From Salminus brasiliensis (lineage: Eukaryota > Chordata > Actinopteri > Characiformes > Bryconidae), in assembly GCF_030463535.1 (NCBI RefSeq), contig NC_132880.1, positions 38,473,342 through 38,537,341 of the forward strand: 64,000 bases of DNA, given 5' to 3'. The notes below the pieces were generated by a model. That model was not told where the DNA came from. It did not search any database and worked only from the letters and a program-made list of their open reading frames with translations. Of this stretch, positions 1-11,837 are shown piece after piece. Both the position numbers and the translations under genes were made by a program. Each line of letters starts with the position of its first letter. The stretch's first letter is position 1.

Positions 1-2400
1 TGTAAATGAAATAAGTATTTGACCTAATTTAACAGCGGTCCAGGCAGTTGCTGCTAGTAGTCTCACAATTAGAATGGAGATCACCTGAATGCACTGAATG
101 GGTCTCAAGTGACTGTAGTACAAAGACACCTGGCAGGTCGGGTCAATGGTTAATCAGTATTCTTGTCTAAAGATACAACATGAAGGCAAAATCATTCCAC
201 ACAACTCTGAGAAAATGGATACAAACCCCCCCCCCAACATCCTCATGGACTGAGTGTCTGTGCAAAAAGGAGAGGAGTGAGGGAGGCCACCAAGACACCT
301 AATTGTGGGAGTACTAGCACCAATTGCCTGGACCTCTGTTGAATTCGGCCAGTCACTTTAAAGAGGGTAACCACTTATCTTACAGTAAATGTTTTTTTTA
401 TATAATTGTAATGTTTTTTTAAATGTTAAAAACATTCAAGGGGGTAAAAAGTATAATCACTGTTTGGTGATTGACAGTACCTTTTTTAGCATAAAGCTAA
501 ATTAGCATAGCTATGGGCAGCTTTTTTGTACAGTGTATAAGTATGATCTTGTACATAATAAGTATGCTCTTCCATAATAACACTTAGGTCATTAGCGCTG
601 GCTTGGTTACAGTAGTAAAGTTTTTCAATTCCTGGGTCATGAAATGATACATAAAGTCAAATCATTACATGAAATCACTTAAATGAAAATGATATTAAAT
701 TAGTCAAATTAAATTAAATTATAAAAATTGCTACTATTGCTACTATAAATGAATATTAGAAAACACATACCATGCGTGTTTATCACTGGAAGTTAAATTA
801 CATTACATTGAATATTTTCTCATATGATGTGTAAAACAAGCAAACAGTCCATCACAGTGATTCAATTAAGAGGGAATTCATAGCAAGTAAGAGCTGCGCC
901 TTCTCCACGGCCTCCATTGGGTGGCAGTAAACGGCAAAGAAATGCAAGACTTCAGTTTAAATGGCAGAACAGACTTTTTATCAGTAAGGGTTTGTTTTAA
1001 AGACGTTATAAAACGCCCTCAGCTCCGACAGGTTTCCAGATTTACAGTGACTGCAGTAATCAGGCTGCTTAAAGCACAATAGCTTATTAACACTGTTCAG
1101 CGTTGTGATGCTATGGTTTGATACAGGGTCAGTACTGTATCTGAGGGCCAAAACTGGCCCAGCTGTAGCATCCAAAAAGTTTTAAGGTTTGCCATAGCGT
1201 TTGAACCTTGAGTCAGGTATGGCTTACAGGTCACATACTGTGTGAAATGTTTGAACATTTCTGTACATGTTTAGCATTTAGATTCAGACAACGTCATCAA
1301 CGTCTTCCCTCTGTAGTATGAGGGCCGGATGAAAGTGGTAAGTGTGGGCCAAAACTGGGCCATGACTTAAATAGTCAAACAGTCATATACTGGGATTTAG
1401 TTTAGAGCTTGCAGAGGAAGTCAACATCTTTGGAAACAAACATGAAAAGAAATGCACCAAATGAACTTTACTTATGTTCAATTTCTGTTCATTCTCTGTA
1501 TCTTTCTCTGGTCTTCAGGTTCGTTGTTGTGTAACGAGGATACAGCCACAGCAGGCTGACTTACCACTAGCTGTGCAAAGATCAAGGTTAGTAAATACAA
1601 GGAAGGTGAAATCTGTTTGCTTTTGTTCTAAAAAAGATATTTCTACATATTCACCTCGATACCCTTTATCTCCTTTACGGGCTGTACAGACTGAGAAATG
1701 TGAGGTGGCTAAAGCTCGGTATCTCTGTGCACTATTAAACATGGAGCTAAAGTGAGTTCTCCACTGGTGTCATCATTGTGTCTCAACATTTATTTATAAA
1801 CATCCAGTAATATTTTATTTGCACATTTTAAAGCACAGTTGTAAAGTAAATTTGTATTACTGTAAATGTATTACAGTAAAGAGTAAAGTACATCACATTA
1901 GTCGCATCTAAGGGTTGTTCTCCATAAGATGACTATGCATTACATGCTGCATTTCAAAAAGATTTCTACAAGATCCAAGGAATAACGAGGAAACTATGAT
2001 GACTGATTTGGACTGTTTGGTCAGTACAAAGCAACAGAATGCTAATGACATGCAGTGGTGTAATTACTGCCATTGTGTATTTGGTCAGGAGACGCCTGTG
2101 GGCGCTAAAGCAGGCTCCATCAGCATTCACAGCTACATCCTACGGCATTCCATAAGTTTATGGGATTACTGATGGCCGACCTAGATTGTGAGGCAACTAC
2201 CCCCTCCGTCCATCCCACTGACCAATCAGCAGAGATTAAAGAAGGAGTCAAGTAGGCAAGGATTCAGTTCAGACAGCACATGTGACTGTGATAGTGAGCC
2301 TGAAGTGACACTGCTGGGTTGTTGCCTGAAGTGCCTCCCCATTTCTCTTATTCTCTTACTCTTCTGGGAACTCTTTCCACAAAATTTTGTAATGTGTCTG
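1..2400. other. Intergenic, no gene recognised
   Basis: AT-rich DNA. Open frames near 1474-1755 exist on both strands but show no family motif, no convincing splice context and no codon bias. No repeat family was recognised with confidence. Confidence 0.5.
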
Positions 2401-2404
2401 TAGG

Positions 2405-2825
2405 AAGTTTTGCCTATTCATTCAGAAGAGCAGGTTTGTGAGGTCACTGATGTTGGATGAGTGGACTTTGCTTGCAGTCTCTGTTCTAGTTCATCCCAAA
2501 GGTGTTTGATGGTGCTGAGGTCAGGTCTTTGTGTGAGCCAGCCATGTTCATTCACAGCAGACTCACCCAACCTTGCTTTTATAGGCCTTGTTTTGTGCAT
2601 TGGGGGACAGTCATGCTGGAGCAGGAAAGGACTTTCACAAAGTTGGAAGGACACAGTTGTCTAAAGTGTCTTGGTATGCTAAGGCATTTAGATTTCCATT
2701 CACTAGAACTAAGGGCCTAGGCCAACCCCTAAAAAACAACCTCACAGCATTATCCCTCCTCCACCAAACTTTACAGTCAACCAGGTAACATTCTTTTGGC
2801 ATTCCCCAACCCAGTCTCATTTATC
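2405..2825 (-). mobile_element. Tc1-like transposon remnant (C-terminal half of transposase)
   Basis: In broken - strand frames one reads FFRGWPRPLVLVNGNLNA, then LLQHDCPPMHK, then STIKHLWDELEQRLQ. These correspond to the Tc1 catalytic-domain landmarks (second Asp block QHDN.P.H and the final NPIE.LWDELE block). The glutamate of the final motif is replaced (STIKHLWDE), and there are frameshifts and no 5' half, so it is dead. Confidence 0.75.
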
Positions 2826-3151
2826 AGACTGTCAGACAGAGGTGAGTGGCTTGTCACTCAATAGAAAATCTGAACTCTCAAACATCAATGGTCTGTCAAA
2901 CGTCAGGTTCAACCTAAAATAAATCATATAGTGACAAGCAAACACAAAAGCTAGTTTTACTCAACTAAAACACTTGGATGAAATGATTGGAGTTGTATTC
3001 CACCAGAACAACTGCTTGTTACCACAAGAAGTTTGATTTATTTGTATTTGTTGTGTAATACCTTTTCAATGATATATCACAGTTGATAGTGGAATATCTA
3101 GGAGGGAGGATTTTTTCCCCAACTGACTTCCAGTTCAATACCAGTTCAGTT

Positions 3152-3282
3152 GATTTTTTTTAGGTTACTGACTTCACCATAGTTTTTTTGTTCAGTTATT
3201 TTTACTTTTGATCTGAGACATGCAATTTGAGACATCCAAAAGGTACAGCAAAGGTAAAAGTCAGTAACCTAAAAAAAAATCT
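3152..3282. repeat. Fold-back repeat (arms about 28 bp)
   Basis: GATTTTTTTTAGGTTACTGAC at 3152-3172 pairs with GTCAGTAACCTAAAAAAAAATC at about 3261-3282, leaving a loop of about 90 bases. It looks like a degenerate fold-back or MITE. Confidence 0.5.
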
Positions 3283-3465
3283 GTTTTTGCGGCTGTTCAG
3301 ACTGTCCTATTCTGTCAGCAAAGCTTTTCTATGCAAGTCTGTGTATGCAATGTAACTGGTACATTCAGCAACCTTTTTGAAGCTGAATTCACCAATCAGA
3401 AGGGGTGTTTAGATATATTTGGTCATTGATATTTATTAATATAAATAATTTAACAGAACAAAATA

Positions 3466-3790
3466 TACACTCATTGGCAATCAAACATTAAATATGACCA
3501 TTCAAAGCATGGACCCGACAAGACCTCTGAAGGTGTCCTGTGGTGTCTGGCAGCAGATCCTATAAGATCCTGTAAAGTGTGAGGAGGGGCCTCAATGAGC
3601 ATTAGTGAGCCTTAGGTGTCCATGACCCTGTCACTGGTTCTCTGGTCGTCCTTTTTTGAAGCACCTTTTGGTAGGTACTCACCACTGCATACCAGAAAAA
3701 GCTCACAAGACCTGCCTGATGTTTTGGAGCTGTCCTAAAGCAGATGTCTAGGTGTCAAATATAGACACTCCCTCAATATATATATTGTAT
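3466..3790 (-). mobile_element. Internally deleted Tc1-derived repeat
   Basis: It shares CAAGACCTCTGAAGG, GCAGATCCT and the CCCTGTCACTGGTTC block with the copies at 6912-7290 and 50740-51180. In the best copy these blocks translate on the - strand as the N- and C-terminal parts of a Tc1 transposase. The middle is deleted. Confidence 0.6.
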
Positions 3791-3939
3791 ATAGTATAAA
3801 TATAAATGTCAATATTTTCTGTATGGGTAAATGAGTCTCTGTTCAGTCATTTTCTGCAGTGTCTTACACTTCATATCAGTTAGCTGTTCTCGGACAAAAG
3901 CCAAAGTCTTAAGGATAATTAGCCTGTTTACTGCAGGCC

Positions 3940-4110
3940 AACGCAGATGCAGCTCTGTAGAGGCGGCGTCCTTCTCTCTGCTGCGCAACGGTGGCATTAG
4001 GCCACGCCCAACCGGCCACGCCGCGCACGTCCTCCGTGCGTGAACTCAGGCACGTCCCTCAGCCACTCCCACACTGGCAGCGTGACTGCTGACTGCTCAC
4101 AGGTGAACGC
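3940..4110. promoter_or_regulatory. CpG-rich patch with clustered HIF-core motifs
   Basis: A locally GC-rich block in AT-rich DNA holds three RCGTG cores within about 31 bp: ACGTGC on the - strand at 4025-4030 and 4050-4055, and GCGTG on the + strand at 4038-4042. It lies about 8.9 kb upstream of ndrg1 exon 1, and NDRG1 is hypoxia-induced. It could be a distal enhancer or the CpG-rich start of an unseen transcript. Confidence 0.3.
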
Positions 4111-4252
4111 GAAGCTGCTCATCATTATTCTGCAATCGCTTAGCCTGAAACACACAGAGCAAGGAGACAGGCGCTTTATCCGGCAATGTAGTAGCCTAAA
4201 CAAGCCCTCACATTTTACGTGTGATGCTAAAATGAAGGAAATTACAACCGAG

Positions 4253-4352
4253 GAGATCACTGATAGATCACTGATAGATCACTGACAGATCACTGACAGA
4301 TCACTGATAGATCACTGATAGATCACTGATAGATCACTGATAGATCACTGAT
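4253..4352. repeat. 11-bp minisatellite (TAGATCACTGA)n
   Basis: About nine head-to-tail copies of TAGATCACTGA/CAGATCACTGA, with only a T/C variant between units. Each unit carries a GATC. Confidence 0.9.
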
Positions 4353-4473
4353 TGTCTTTTGGGAGACTCACAGATAACAATGGACCGTGTTCAATCAATG
4401 CAATGTGTTTGCATATTGAGAAAAGAACAATAATAGTAATAATAAGAATTATAATGCCCAAAATAGAATTAGT

Positions 4474-4525
4474 ATTATACAAAATAAACAACAACAACAA
4501 TAACAACAACAATAATAATACATAT
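4474..4525. repeat. (CAA)n/(AAT)n simple repeat
   Basis: Trinucleotide runs of ACA/ATA type, imperfect. Confidence 0.7.
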
Positions 4526-4619
4526 TAAATATTATAACCATGACTTATAGGTTAAAGAAGTGGGCTTGGAGCTGAACTGATCCCCTGGACCAGTGTAAAT
4601 GGGGTGGAGGGAGTGAAGG

Positions 4620-4775
4620 AATAGTGCATTCTTCTCCCTCAACATTAATGGCAGAGTTGGCCTTGAGCAAGGCACCTAAAACCCTGATTGCTAGCTGGGA
4701 GCTCAACACTCACTAGTGTGAGTGTGAGTGTTTATGTTCACTGTCACGAAAGGGTTAAATGCAGAGGCTAGATGT
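4620..4775 (+). mobile_element. SINE fragment (tRNA-derived family, 3' portion)
   Basis: CCTTGAGCAAGGCACCTAAA and GGGTTAAATGCAGAGG resemble the body and end of the SINE seen complete at 59216-59444 (TTAAATGCAGAGGACAC). The tRNA-like head is missing. Confidence 0.5.
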
Positions 4776-5560
4776 TGGTGTACTGCTGAGCAACGTCCAT
4801 AAAGGATGATCTTATTCTGAAAAATAATAATAACGAAACCAACAACAATAACATGCAATAAATGTGTTTACAGATTGTGCGTGAAGATCACAGTATTTTA
4901 CGATCTGGTAATGATCAACTTCAGATACCATGATTTCAGTGCCATGACCATTGTTTTGATTGTGACCTTGTTTTGAATGTGAAGGGAAGTCACCTGCCCC
5001 ATAATGTTGAAGACAGGAGGTCAATAAAATGATTAACAGACATTCTCAGTCATTCTGAGATAGCTGGAATGTAGCCTTTTTAATCTACCTTAGCTTAGTT
5101 TAGCAGTGGAGTAATTATTACTGTGGTCTGAGGCTTATTAAAACACACCTGTGAAAGACTGTATCTCTCTGCCCTGGTTTACAGTCAGTTGGAGTAACCT
5201 CTATAGACCTTGAGGTCTAGCTTGGGCCTAGTTTACGAAGTGTTTGGCTGAAGGCCTGCTGCTGAGTGGACTGGGCTGTGCCTTTCCAGCTGTGGCAGAT
5301 GAACAGGGATGTTTATATTTGGGCTTGTTTTCCCAGAAATTCCAAGCACTCTTCCTGTGTGTGGACTAATAATAATAACAACGGCGGTTGAGTGTGTCGC
5401 TGCTGAATAAGCTCGGTCTTGTGCTTGCAAACAGCAGAGTGCTTTATTTATGTATTTACTTCTTTTTTATTTTCTATATGATTGAGATGCTCTTAGTAAA
5501 CAGTCTTAGCTCAGAGAGCTTCAGTGATGCATAGTAAGACATGCATGCTGTTGCTTTATG

Positions 5561-5955
5561 AGATACACTATCTGCTAAAATCAAAGGTAATAAAAAGAGT
5601 TTATGCTGCTTTTGTTGGAGTAACTCTACTGTCCCTACTGTCCAAGGAAGGCTTTCTACTAGATTGTGGGGCATCATTCTAGAGAACACAGTTCCACTGC
5701 TCCACAGCTAAATGCTCGGCTTCACCCCTCTAGCCCACACCTGGCATTAGGCATGGTGCCAATAGGTTCATGTTTATCTGCTCCAGATAAAGAGAGTCCT
5801 ATTCTTTTGGCAGTACTTCCCTATGTGTGAGACTAGCTGTCAATTGTTCATTTGAGTAAAGTTGCACATCTGTGTCAGCAGTGGGTGCAACTTAAAGTAG
5901 CTATTTAATGCATTCATGAGAAAAGGTGTCCACAAATATTTGGACGTATAGTGTA
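5561..5955 (-). mobile_element. MITE-A copy 1 (Tc1/mariner-type, TA target)
   Basis: It ends GGACGTATAGTGTA and contains the family blocks GCTCCACAG, GGCATGGTGCCAATAGG and GTTGCACATCTGTGTCAGC (reverse orientation). The family has 15-17 bp terminal inverted repeats CACTATATGKMCAAA flanked by TA. Other copies are at 16831, 37927, 39690, 53439, 56057 and 62099. Confidence 0.75.
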
Positions 5956-6406
5956 GAAAGGAAATTTGCTTGCACAAAATCAGCCTCTTGCATGACAACA
6001 AATATTAGATACCAGTTTGTTTCTTGTTTTTTTTTGTTTTTTTGTTTTTTTTTACATCTATTTCTGTATGTTTTCGTACATTCCTGTGATAGCTCTGCTT
6101 TGCACAACATGGTTACCTTGAACTCTCCTTTGACAGGTAGTTTGGTCAGTCAGTGTGAGATATTTTCATGGAAAACACGAACAGGTTAGGGCAGGTCAGT
6201 GCAATTTTCCACCTCAGTAATTAGTATTGTCTTATCTGCAAAAGCAACGACCTGTAGCAGCAACCCTAGCACAGCCAGGGAAGGACAGCGCAAGCTGGAC
6301 TCTAGATTTTGTGCAATAATTTCACATTTGGAGTAAAAATTTTCAAATGGCCCACTTTTTTTCTGCTGTAAAACGGATTCAGTTCACTGAGTTTGTCACA
6401 CACACA

Positions 6407-6495
6407 CATGGAATCTCCCTGATTTATATGACAACAAGCCTTTTATTTGGTGTCAAATAAAAAGTTTGTTGTCATATATATCAGAGATTCCATGT
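6407..6495. repeat. Near-perfect palindrome (arms about 42 bp)
   Basis: CATGGAATCTCCCTGATTTA at 6407 is mirrored by TATCAGAGATTCCATG ending near 6495. The inner part (TTGTTGTCATAT, CTTTTTATTTGA) also pairs, leaving almost no loop. It would form a long hairpin as DNA or RNA. Probably a fold-back MITE. Confidence 0.7.
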
Positions 6496-6911
6496 CCAAA
6501 TTTGCTCGCTACTACAGACGAGGAAGGTGCTTTGTTTGTAAGCAAAATCTGCCCGTAGCTTTGATCATGTATTTACTACTTAATGTATTTATTATTTATA
6601 GTTAAGAAACCTAGTGTAACTAAATATCTCTGAGAAGGTGTAGTGTAATATTCATAGTATAGAGGGGATAAACAGGAGTAAACATAATCAGAATAAAATT
6701 TCAACAACATTTCTCAACAATAACAAGTTGCCAGTTTTTTAATAATTGTTTACAATAATGTTTGTTAACAGCTAGTTACTAATTACTGCTAATACCCAGT
6801 GTGTTTGGTGCAGTTATGGTTGAAGGTTTACATAAACTTATCATGCACATGAATGCCATGGCAATATTTGGCTTTTAATGATTTCTCTGAACTGTTCTAT
6901 GAGTGCACAAC

Positions 6912-7290
6912 ATGCACCAATCAGCCATAATATTAACACCACCTGCTTAATATTGAGTAGCCCCCCTTGTGCCGCCACAACAGATCTGACCCATGGATGC
7001 ATGGGCTTCACAAGACCTCTGAAGATGTCTTGTGGTATCTGGTACCAGTTCGTTAACAGCAGATCCTTGAAATCCTGTTAGTTGTGAGATAGGATCTCCA
7101 TGGATCGCATGAATCAGCCATAGGTGCCCATGACCCTGGTGCTGGTTCACCGAATTGTCCACCAAGCTGGCCACTGCATTTTGAGACAAAATAGTCCCAG
7201 AGCATGATTCTACCACCACCATACTTAACTGTACATGCTGGTACAGTGTTCGTGGGGTTGAGTGCCTCAAACATTTTTGTCTCATCTAAC
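6912..7290 (-). mobile_element. Internally deleted Tc1-derived repeat
   Basis: On the - strand, 6947-7285 keeps an open stretch joining SLVDNSVNQHQGHGHLWLI (N-terminal HTH linker) to TRHLQRSCEAHASMGQICCG and GGTRGATQY (the end of a Tc1 transposase). It is therefore a non-autonomous derivative lacking the catalytic core. Confidence 0.65.
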
Positions 7291-7833
7291 CATAATATTT
7301 TCCTTCAGAAGGCTTTGTCATTGTCCATGAGGTCAGCTGCAAACTTTAGTGAACTGTTCCTGGGCGGCAGCCTCTAAGTCTATGAGGATGCAAGACTTGC
7401 TTGACTGTAGACTGTTACACTAGTTTTTCCAGAAGCTTGTCCCTGACTATTAGAACCAATTTCCCTTTCAGCTGAGGGGGACATTTAGAGTCTTCTTCCC
7501 ACAGGAAAGTGACTTCACATCACAATAACTTGTACTTATGTACAATTGTTTAAACTAAGGAGCTTGGAACCTTTTAAAATGGCACCAAGGGACATTCTTG
7601 ACTTCTAAATCTGTTATGATCATCCTGCTGAGATCTGCAATGAGCTTTTAGGACTTTCCCAGTAAACTCTGTGTTGGTCAATCCAACGTGTGCTGTCAAA
7701 CAAACCCCTTTTTATGTGTGCACAGAGCAGCTACCAGCTGTAGTTAATCATGATCACTAGCATGAAGTTAAGAAGCCTTGGCCATGGGAGTATATATATA
7801 TTCCCATGGCCAAAGCTTCTTAACTTTAACTTC
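7291..7833. mobile_element. Second Tc1-like remnant ending in a long hairpin
   Basis: The segment after 7291 carries text typical of fish Tc1 debris (CATCTAACCATAATATTTTCC, GTTGGTCAATCC, shared in spirit with 44156-44500). It ends in a strong inverted repeat at 7763-7833: GAAGCCTTGGCCATGGGA pairs with TCCCATGGCCAAAGCTTC around a TA-rich centre. Confidence 0.5.
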
Positions 7834-9929
7834 TGAATAATTTAACATAATTTTGTCCATGTGTTGATTTCAGACCCCCTGTCACTAACATTAACACGTG
7901 ATATTGTTTCCCCCCCAAAATAAACTTTGATATTAATATAAAGGATTAATATATAAATTAATATAAAGGATTGCAAAGCACGCTGTTTCAAAAACGTTTG
8001 AACATCTGGGAAACATCGACAGGGAAAAATCCATAAAAATCAACCGGCTTGACACTGACAATGACACTGAGGTTTGATAAGTTAGAAAAAATAGTACCAG
8101 GTTTTTAAAAAAATACTGTTGATTGTTTTTGTACACTGAGCTTTACCAAACCCAGGTAAACAGGCCTAATTCTGCTCTCTCTTTAATAAAACCTGCAGTT
8201 GTTTAGTGTCCTTTAAGCACTATTTAATATTTACAACATGCTCAAAAAAGCATATCATGCTCAGAAAACCATACTGTGACGCAATTTTGTCATGATAACA
8301 ATAAAATATCATCACACTGCCCATCCCTGTATTTAAGCCACATTGCCTAGTCAAGCCTGCTGTAAAGCAAACACTAAAGAAAGCTCTGGTACTTTGCGGT
8401 CTCTGAGTACACAGACATTTTCCCTTGTTTACTTGCAGTCATGAAGGGAGAAAATGTGTAACTGTGAATTAACATCATTATGTTTTCCTGTGGTTTCTCT
8501 TAATCTGCAGACTGAAGGTGCAGACCTTCATGAAACCGTTTCACCTTGTTTGTGCAAAATGAACATTTAGTATCATGACTGTTGTGCTTAAGTGAGAACG
8601 AGCTACTCAATCATAGCATCAGCATAAACATCAAAGTTATCTGCGCAATGCATGATTGTTATTATTGCTCCACTATGTGCTTTATTGAGTCTAGAAGGAT
8701 CCTCTGAAGATCAGATACTACACCAGTCTTCCGTATACGTGACCCATATAGGGTTGTCTAAAGCAACCATGAGACCCATAAAAAACTGGAAACTGGAAAT
8801 GTCAATATGTAAAAACAACGTTCATTCTCTCAGTAGATTTTATTCACGTTAAGACCACTTAAATAGTTTGTTTTTGGCTGCTCATCGCCTAGTTTATGAT
8901 TCACTCACGCATTGGACCCTTGTTCCACACTCATTTATAGCTGTCTACCCTTTTCCCAACTCAACAGTACAGGAGTCTAAAGGTTGAAATGCAACACCAC
9001 ATGAATTGTCCCTCAGTGAGATAGATATCAGACAAAGAGATCAGACTTCACCAGTAAATGATTTTTAGTATTATATTATATTGCTATATAATCTTATTGA
9101 AGACTGACCACAGCCAATGAACTAATTTGACTCTTGCATTGTTTTTCTGATGTATTATTAATTGTATTGGGATGACCCAATGGCATTTGTCAGATGTTCA
9201 GCTGATGTTCAGAGATGAATGAAAAGATCTGACACTTCACATAAATGCACACACCCAGAGAATCTATTCAAAACCAGTCTGAAGCAGACGTGCCTGAGGA
9301 AAGCTCTACTACGACACAGGTCATGAGGCTCTGAATCATTCCTTGGGGTGATTCATACCATATCTCACTTGCAGCATTGCATCATACACTCCACCCTCTG
9401 CCTCGCAGCCCAGCAGAGCTGAATCTGAACCTGGGACACTGCATTACAAAAGTTGTTTGGAATATAGAGAGGGTTTAAAATGCTGTACACTTCTTCCTAC
9501 GTTACTTGCTTAATTCATTTGTTGCCATAATGTAAATGAATGAGCACGTTTTATATGTAATATCTGAAATTCCGTTGTTGCTTCGCCTTGGTGTCTTTTC
9601 TTACACACCCTTCAATTACTCCCTGTGAAACCCTGTGAGGAGGGAAAGGTCATTGTTTATTTATTTACTCCAAGAAATTGAATACCTCCAATACTGTGCA
9701 AATCTTTTGTCTCACTGTGAAAAAAGTGGGGGGGGGGGGAGCTAGAGCTCTTGTCCCAGTGGTGGAAAAGAACAGAGTGCAATCTCAATGACCCGAAATG
9801 ATGGACAGTGACCTCGGAGGAAGGTGAGAAACATACCCTGCTGAACTTCAAGTGAACCAGAATGAACAGCTTCATAGAAAACAAAATTAGTTTGATAAGG
9901 ATTGGAGTTACACGTCCTTTATTTGGTTT
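7834..9929. other. Intergenic, nothing recognised
   Basis: AT-rich DNA with one G12 run at about 9728-9740. No coding signal. Confidence 0.4.
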
Positions 9930-10480
9930 CCTAAGATACTTTAAAGGGTTCTACATACAACCAAGTCAACACAGATGGACGTTTGAATGCATTTAAACCT
10001 TTATACCTTTAAAAAGTGCTTCTATTTAGCATCAAAAGGGGTTCACACTATTGGTACAAGTCTTAGAACCCTTCATGGACCCTTGCTGAGAGTGTACACT
10101 TAAATAAAGGTGTTCAGCACTTGTGAGTGAACACAGTATTGAAAACTAGACACTTTAAGGTTTTCCTTGGCTTTCCTGGGGATTTCCAAGAATTCTTCCT
10201 AGACATTTTAAGTATTTTAAGGGTCCTACATAGAACCATGTCAACTCGAAGGGCCATTTGAATGCTTAAATTCTTCTTTGCATGGTTTATTTGCTCTTCT
10301 ATATGGTTATTTTAAGAATCTTTTGGTGGAACCAGTGGTTCTATTTAGCACCAGAAGGATTCACACTATTGTTACAAGTCAAAGAACTCTTGATGCACCC
10401 TTGCTAAGATTGTACACTTAAAAAAAGGTTTTCAGCACTTGTGAGGGAACACAGTATTGGAAACTAGTAGCAGTGGAGTG
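9930..10480. repeat. Direct duplication (two units, about 315 bp apart)
   Basis: TGTACACTTAAATAAAGGTG, GTTCAGCACTTGTGAG and GAACACAGTATTG recur at about 10094-10150 and 10410-10466. The upstream parts (GGGTTCTACATACAACCA and GGGTCCTACATAGAACCA; TTCTATTTAGCA; TTCACACTATTG) recur at the same spacing. Related sequence occurs at 37195-37380, so the duplicated unit is itself an interspersed repeat. Confidence 0.65.
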
Positions 10481-11837
10481 AGGCCTTCTGTTAACTTAAA
10501 CTAGCTCCAGTTTACTAGTGTACATGGTAGTTTCATGGTAGTTACTGAGTAATTCACAGTAGTTACTGAATAATAAATCATAGGATTAATAACTCATTAA
10601 CACGTAGGCTATTAGGTTCAGGGGTTAATTGAGTTGGTAGATGTTTGAATACATGTGGTCCTATCTGGGCTCTACGTGAGGAGGCCTTGATCTACGAAGG
10701 CAGGTGTAAGGAGGCAGATGCCTCACATTCAAACACACTAATCTGCCAGGTGAAAGTCCGTCACTCTTATCAGCAGTATAACACTCTTTAAACCAGATGT
10801 CGAAAACTATTGGTCTCATTGCATTTGTTTTACTATACAGCCATAACTATACTCGATATCAAGTATAGTTTAGTATAGTACGTCTATGTATGGTGCAGTC
10901 TGTAGTGTCAGATAAAGGATTTGAGGACTAATGGAAGAATGCTCATGGCATCTTATCTGCAGCGTTTGACCAAAAACTGTTCAAATAGCCCTAAACTGGA
11001 AACAAACTGGGAAATGAGCCAAGGATTGCCCATCTCTGTCTCAATCATGCTTATCAGGTGGAGTAATATGAGTCTGTTAAAAAGAAAGGTCATGGTTTAT
11101 AGTTAAGTTTATAACTTGAATAAAATCCAGACTTTAGTAACCCTCAAATGGCAAACCAAACAAACCAAACATGCAGCAAATCAACTCTGGTTCAGTTGGT
11201 GGTGTAAGTGGAGCTCCAGAGTTTATTAGCGTAATAGCTATTACAGTGCAAAGGCCCTATTGTGAATGTGCTTCTTATTGTGCTCCAGTCACCTCACACT
11301 GGCAGCATTGTACAAATCTCTCTCTATCTTTCTTACACACACATACACACTCTCTTTAACACATTCACACCACTTTCTACACCCCAGTTTGCAATCAAAA
11401 ATGTCAATGGCAATTTAACTAATTTAGTCCAGGAATGCTTTATTCAGAAAGGTAAAAAGTAGGCTAATCAAATGACCTTTTTTTGAAAAGGACCCACATA
11501 CTGGGTAAAATCATGCACAACAGCAGCCTCTCCAAAAAAAAAGTCAAACCTGCATTCACAGAACTCTGGTTCTCAGCAAATGTTTTGGAAGTTCTGCAGG
11601 CCGTGGCTTAGAAATACCACCATACTTCCTCCTCCCCCATAGAAGAGCTGAAAGTTGCTTTGGCAACACAATGTTAATGAGTCACACAGACCTGCATACG
11701 CATGCGCAGGTGTCTGCACAAAAAAACACAGACTCACAAACGGTGACCCTCATTGCAGGATACTGTATACTGACAAACGTATTTTATGGCATTCTGAGAA
11801 ACTTTTGTTAACAGAAACTGCCTGTCTAAACCTGCCC

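Noticed and set aside
1474..1755. 93-codon open frame on the + strand
   Set aside because: No motif or codon bias, and an equally long frame on the opposite strand.
4253..4352. CRISPR-like array
   Set aside because: Uniform 11-bp head-to-tail repeats without spacers in a vertebrate genome.
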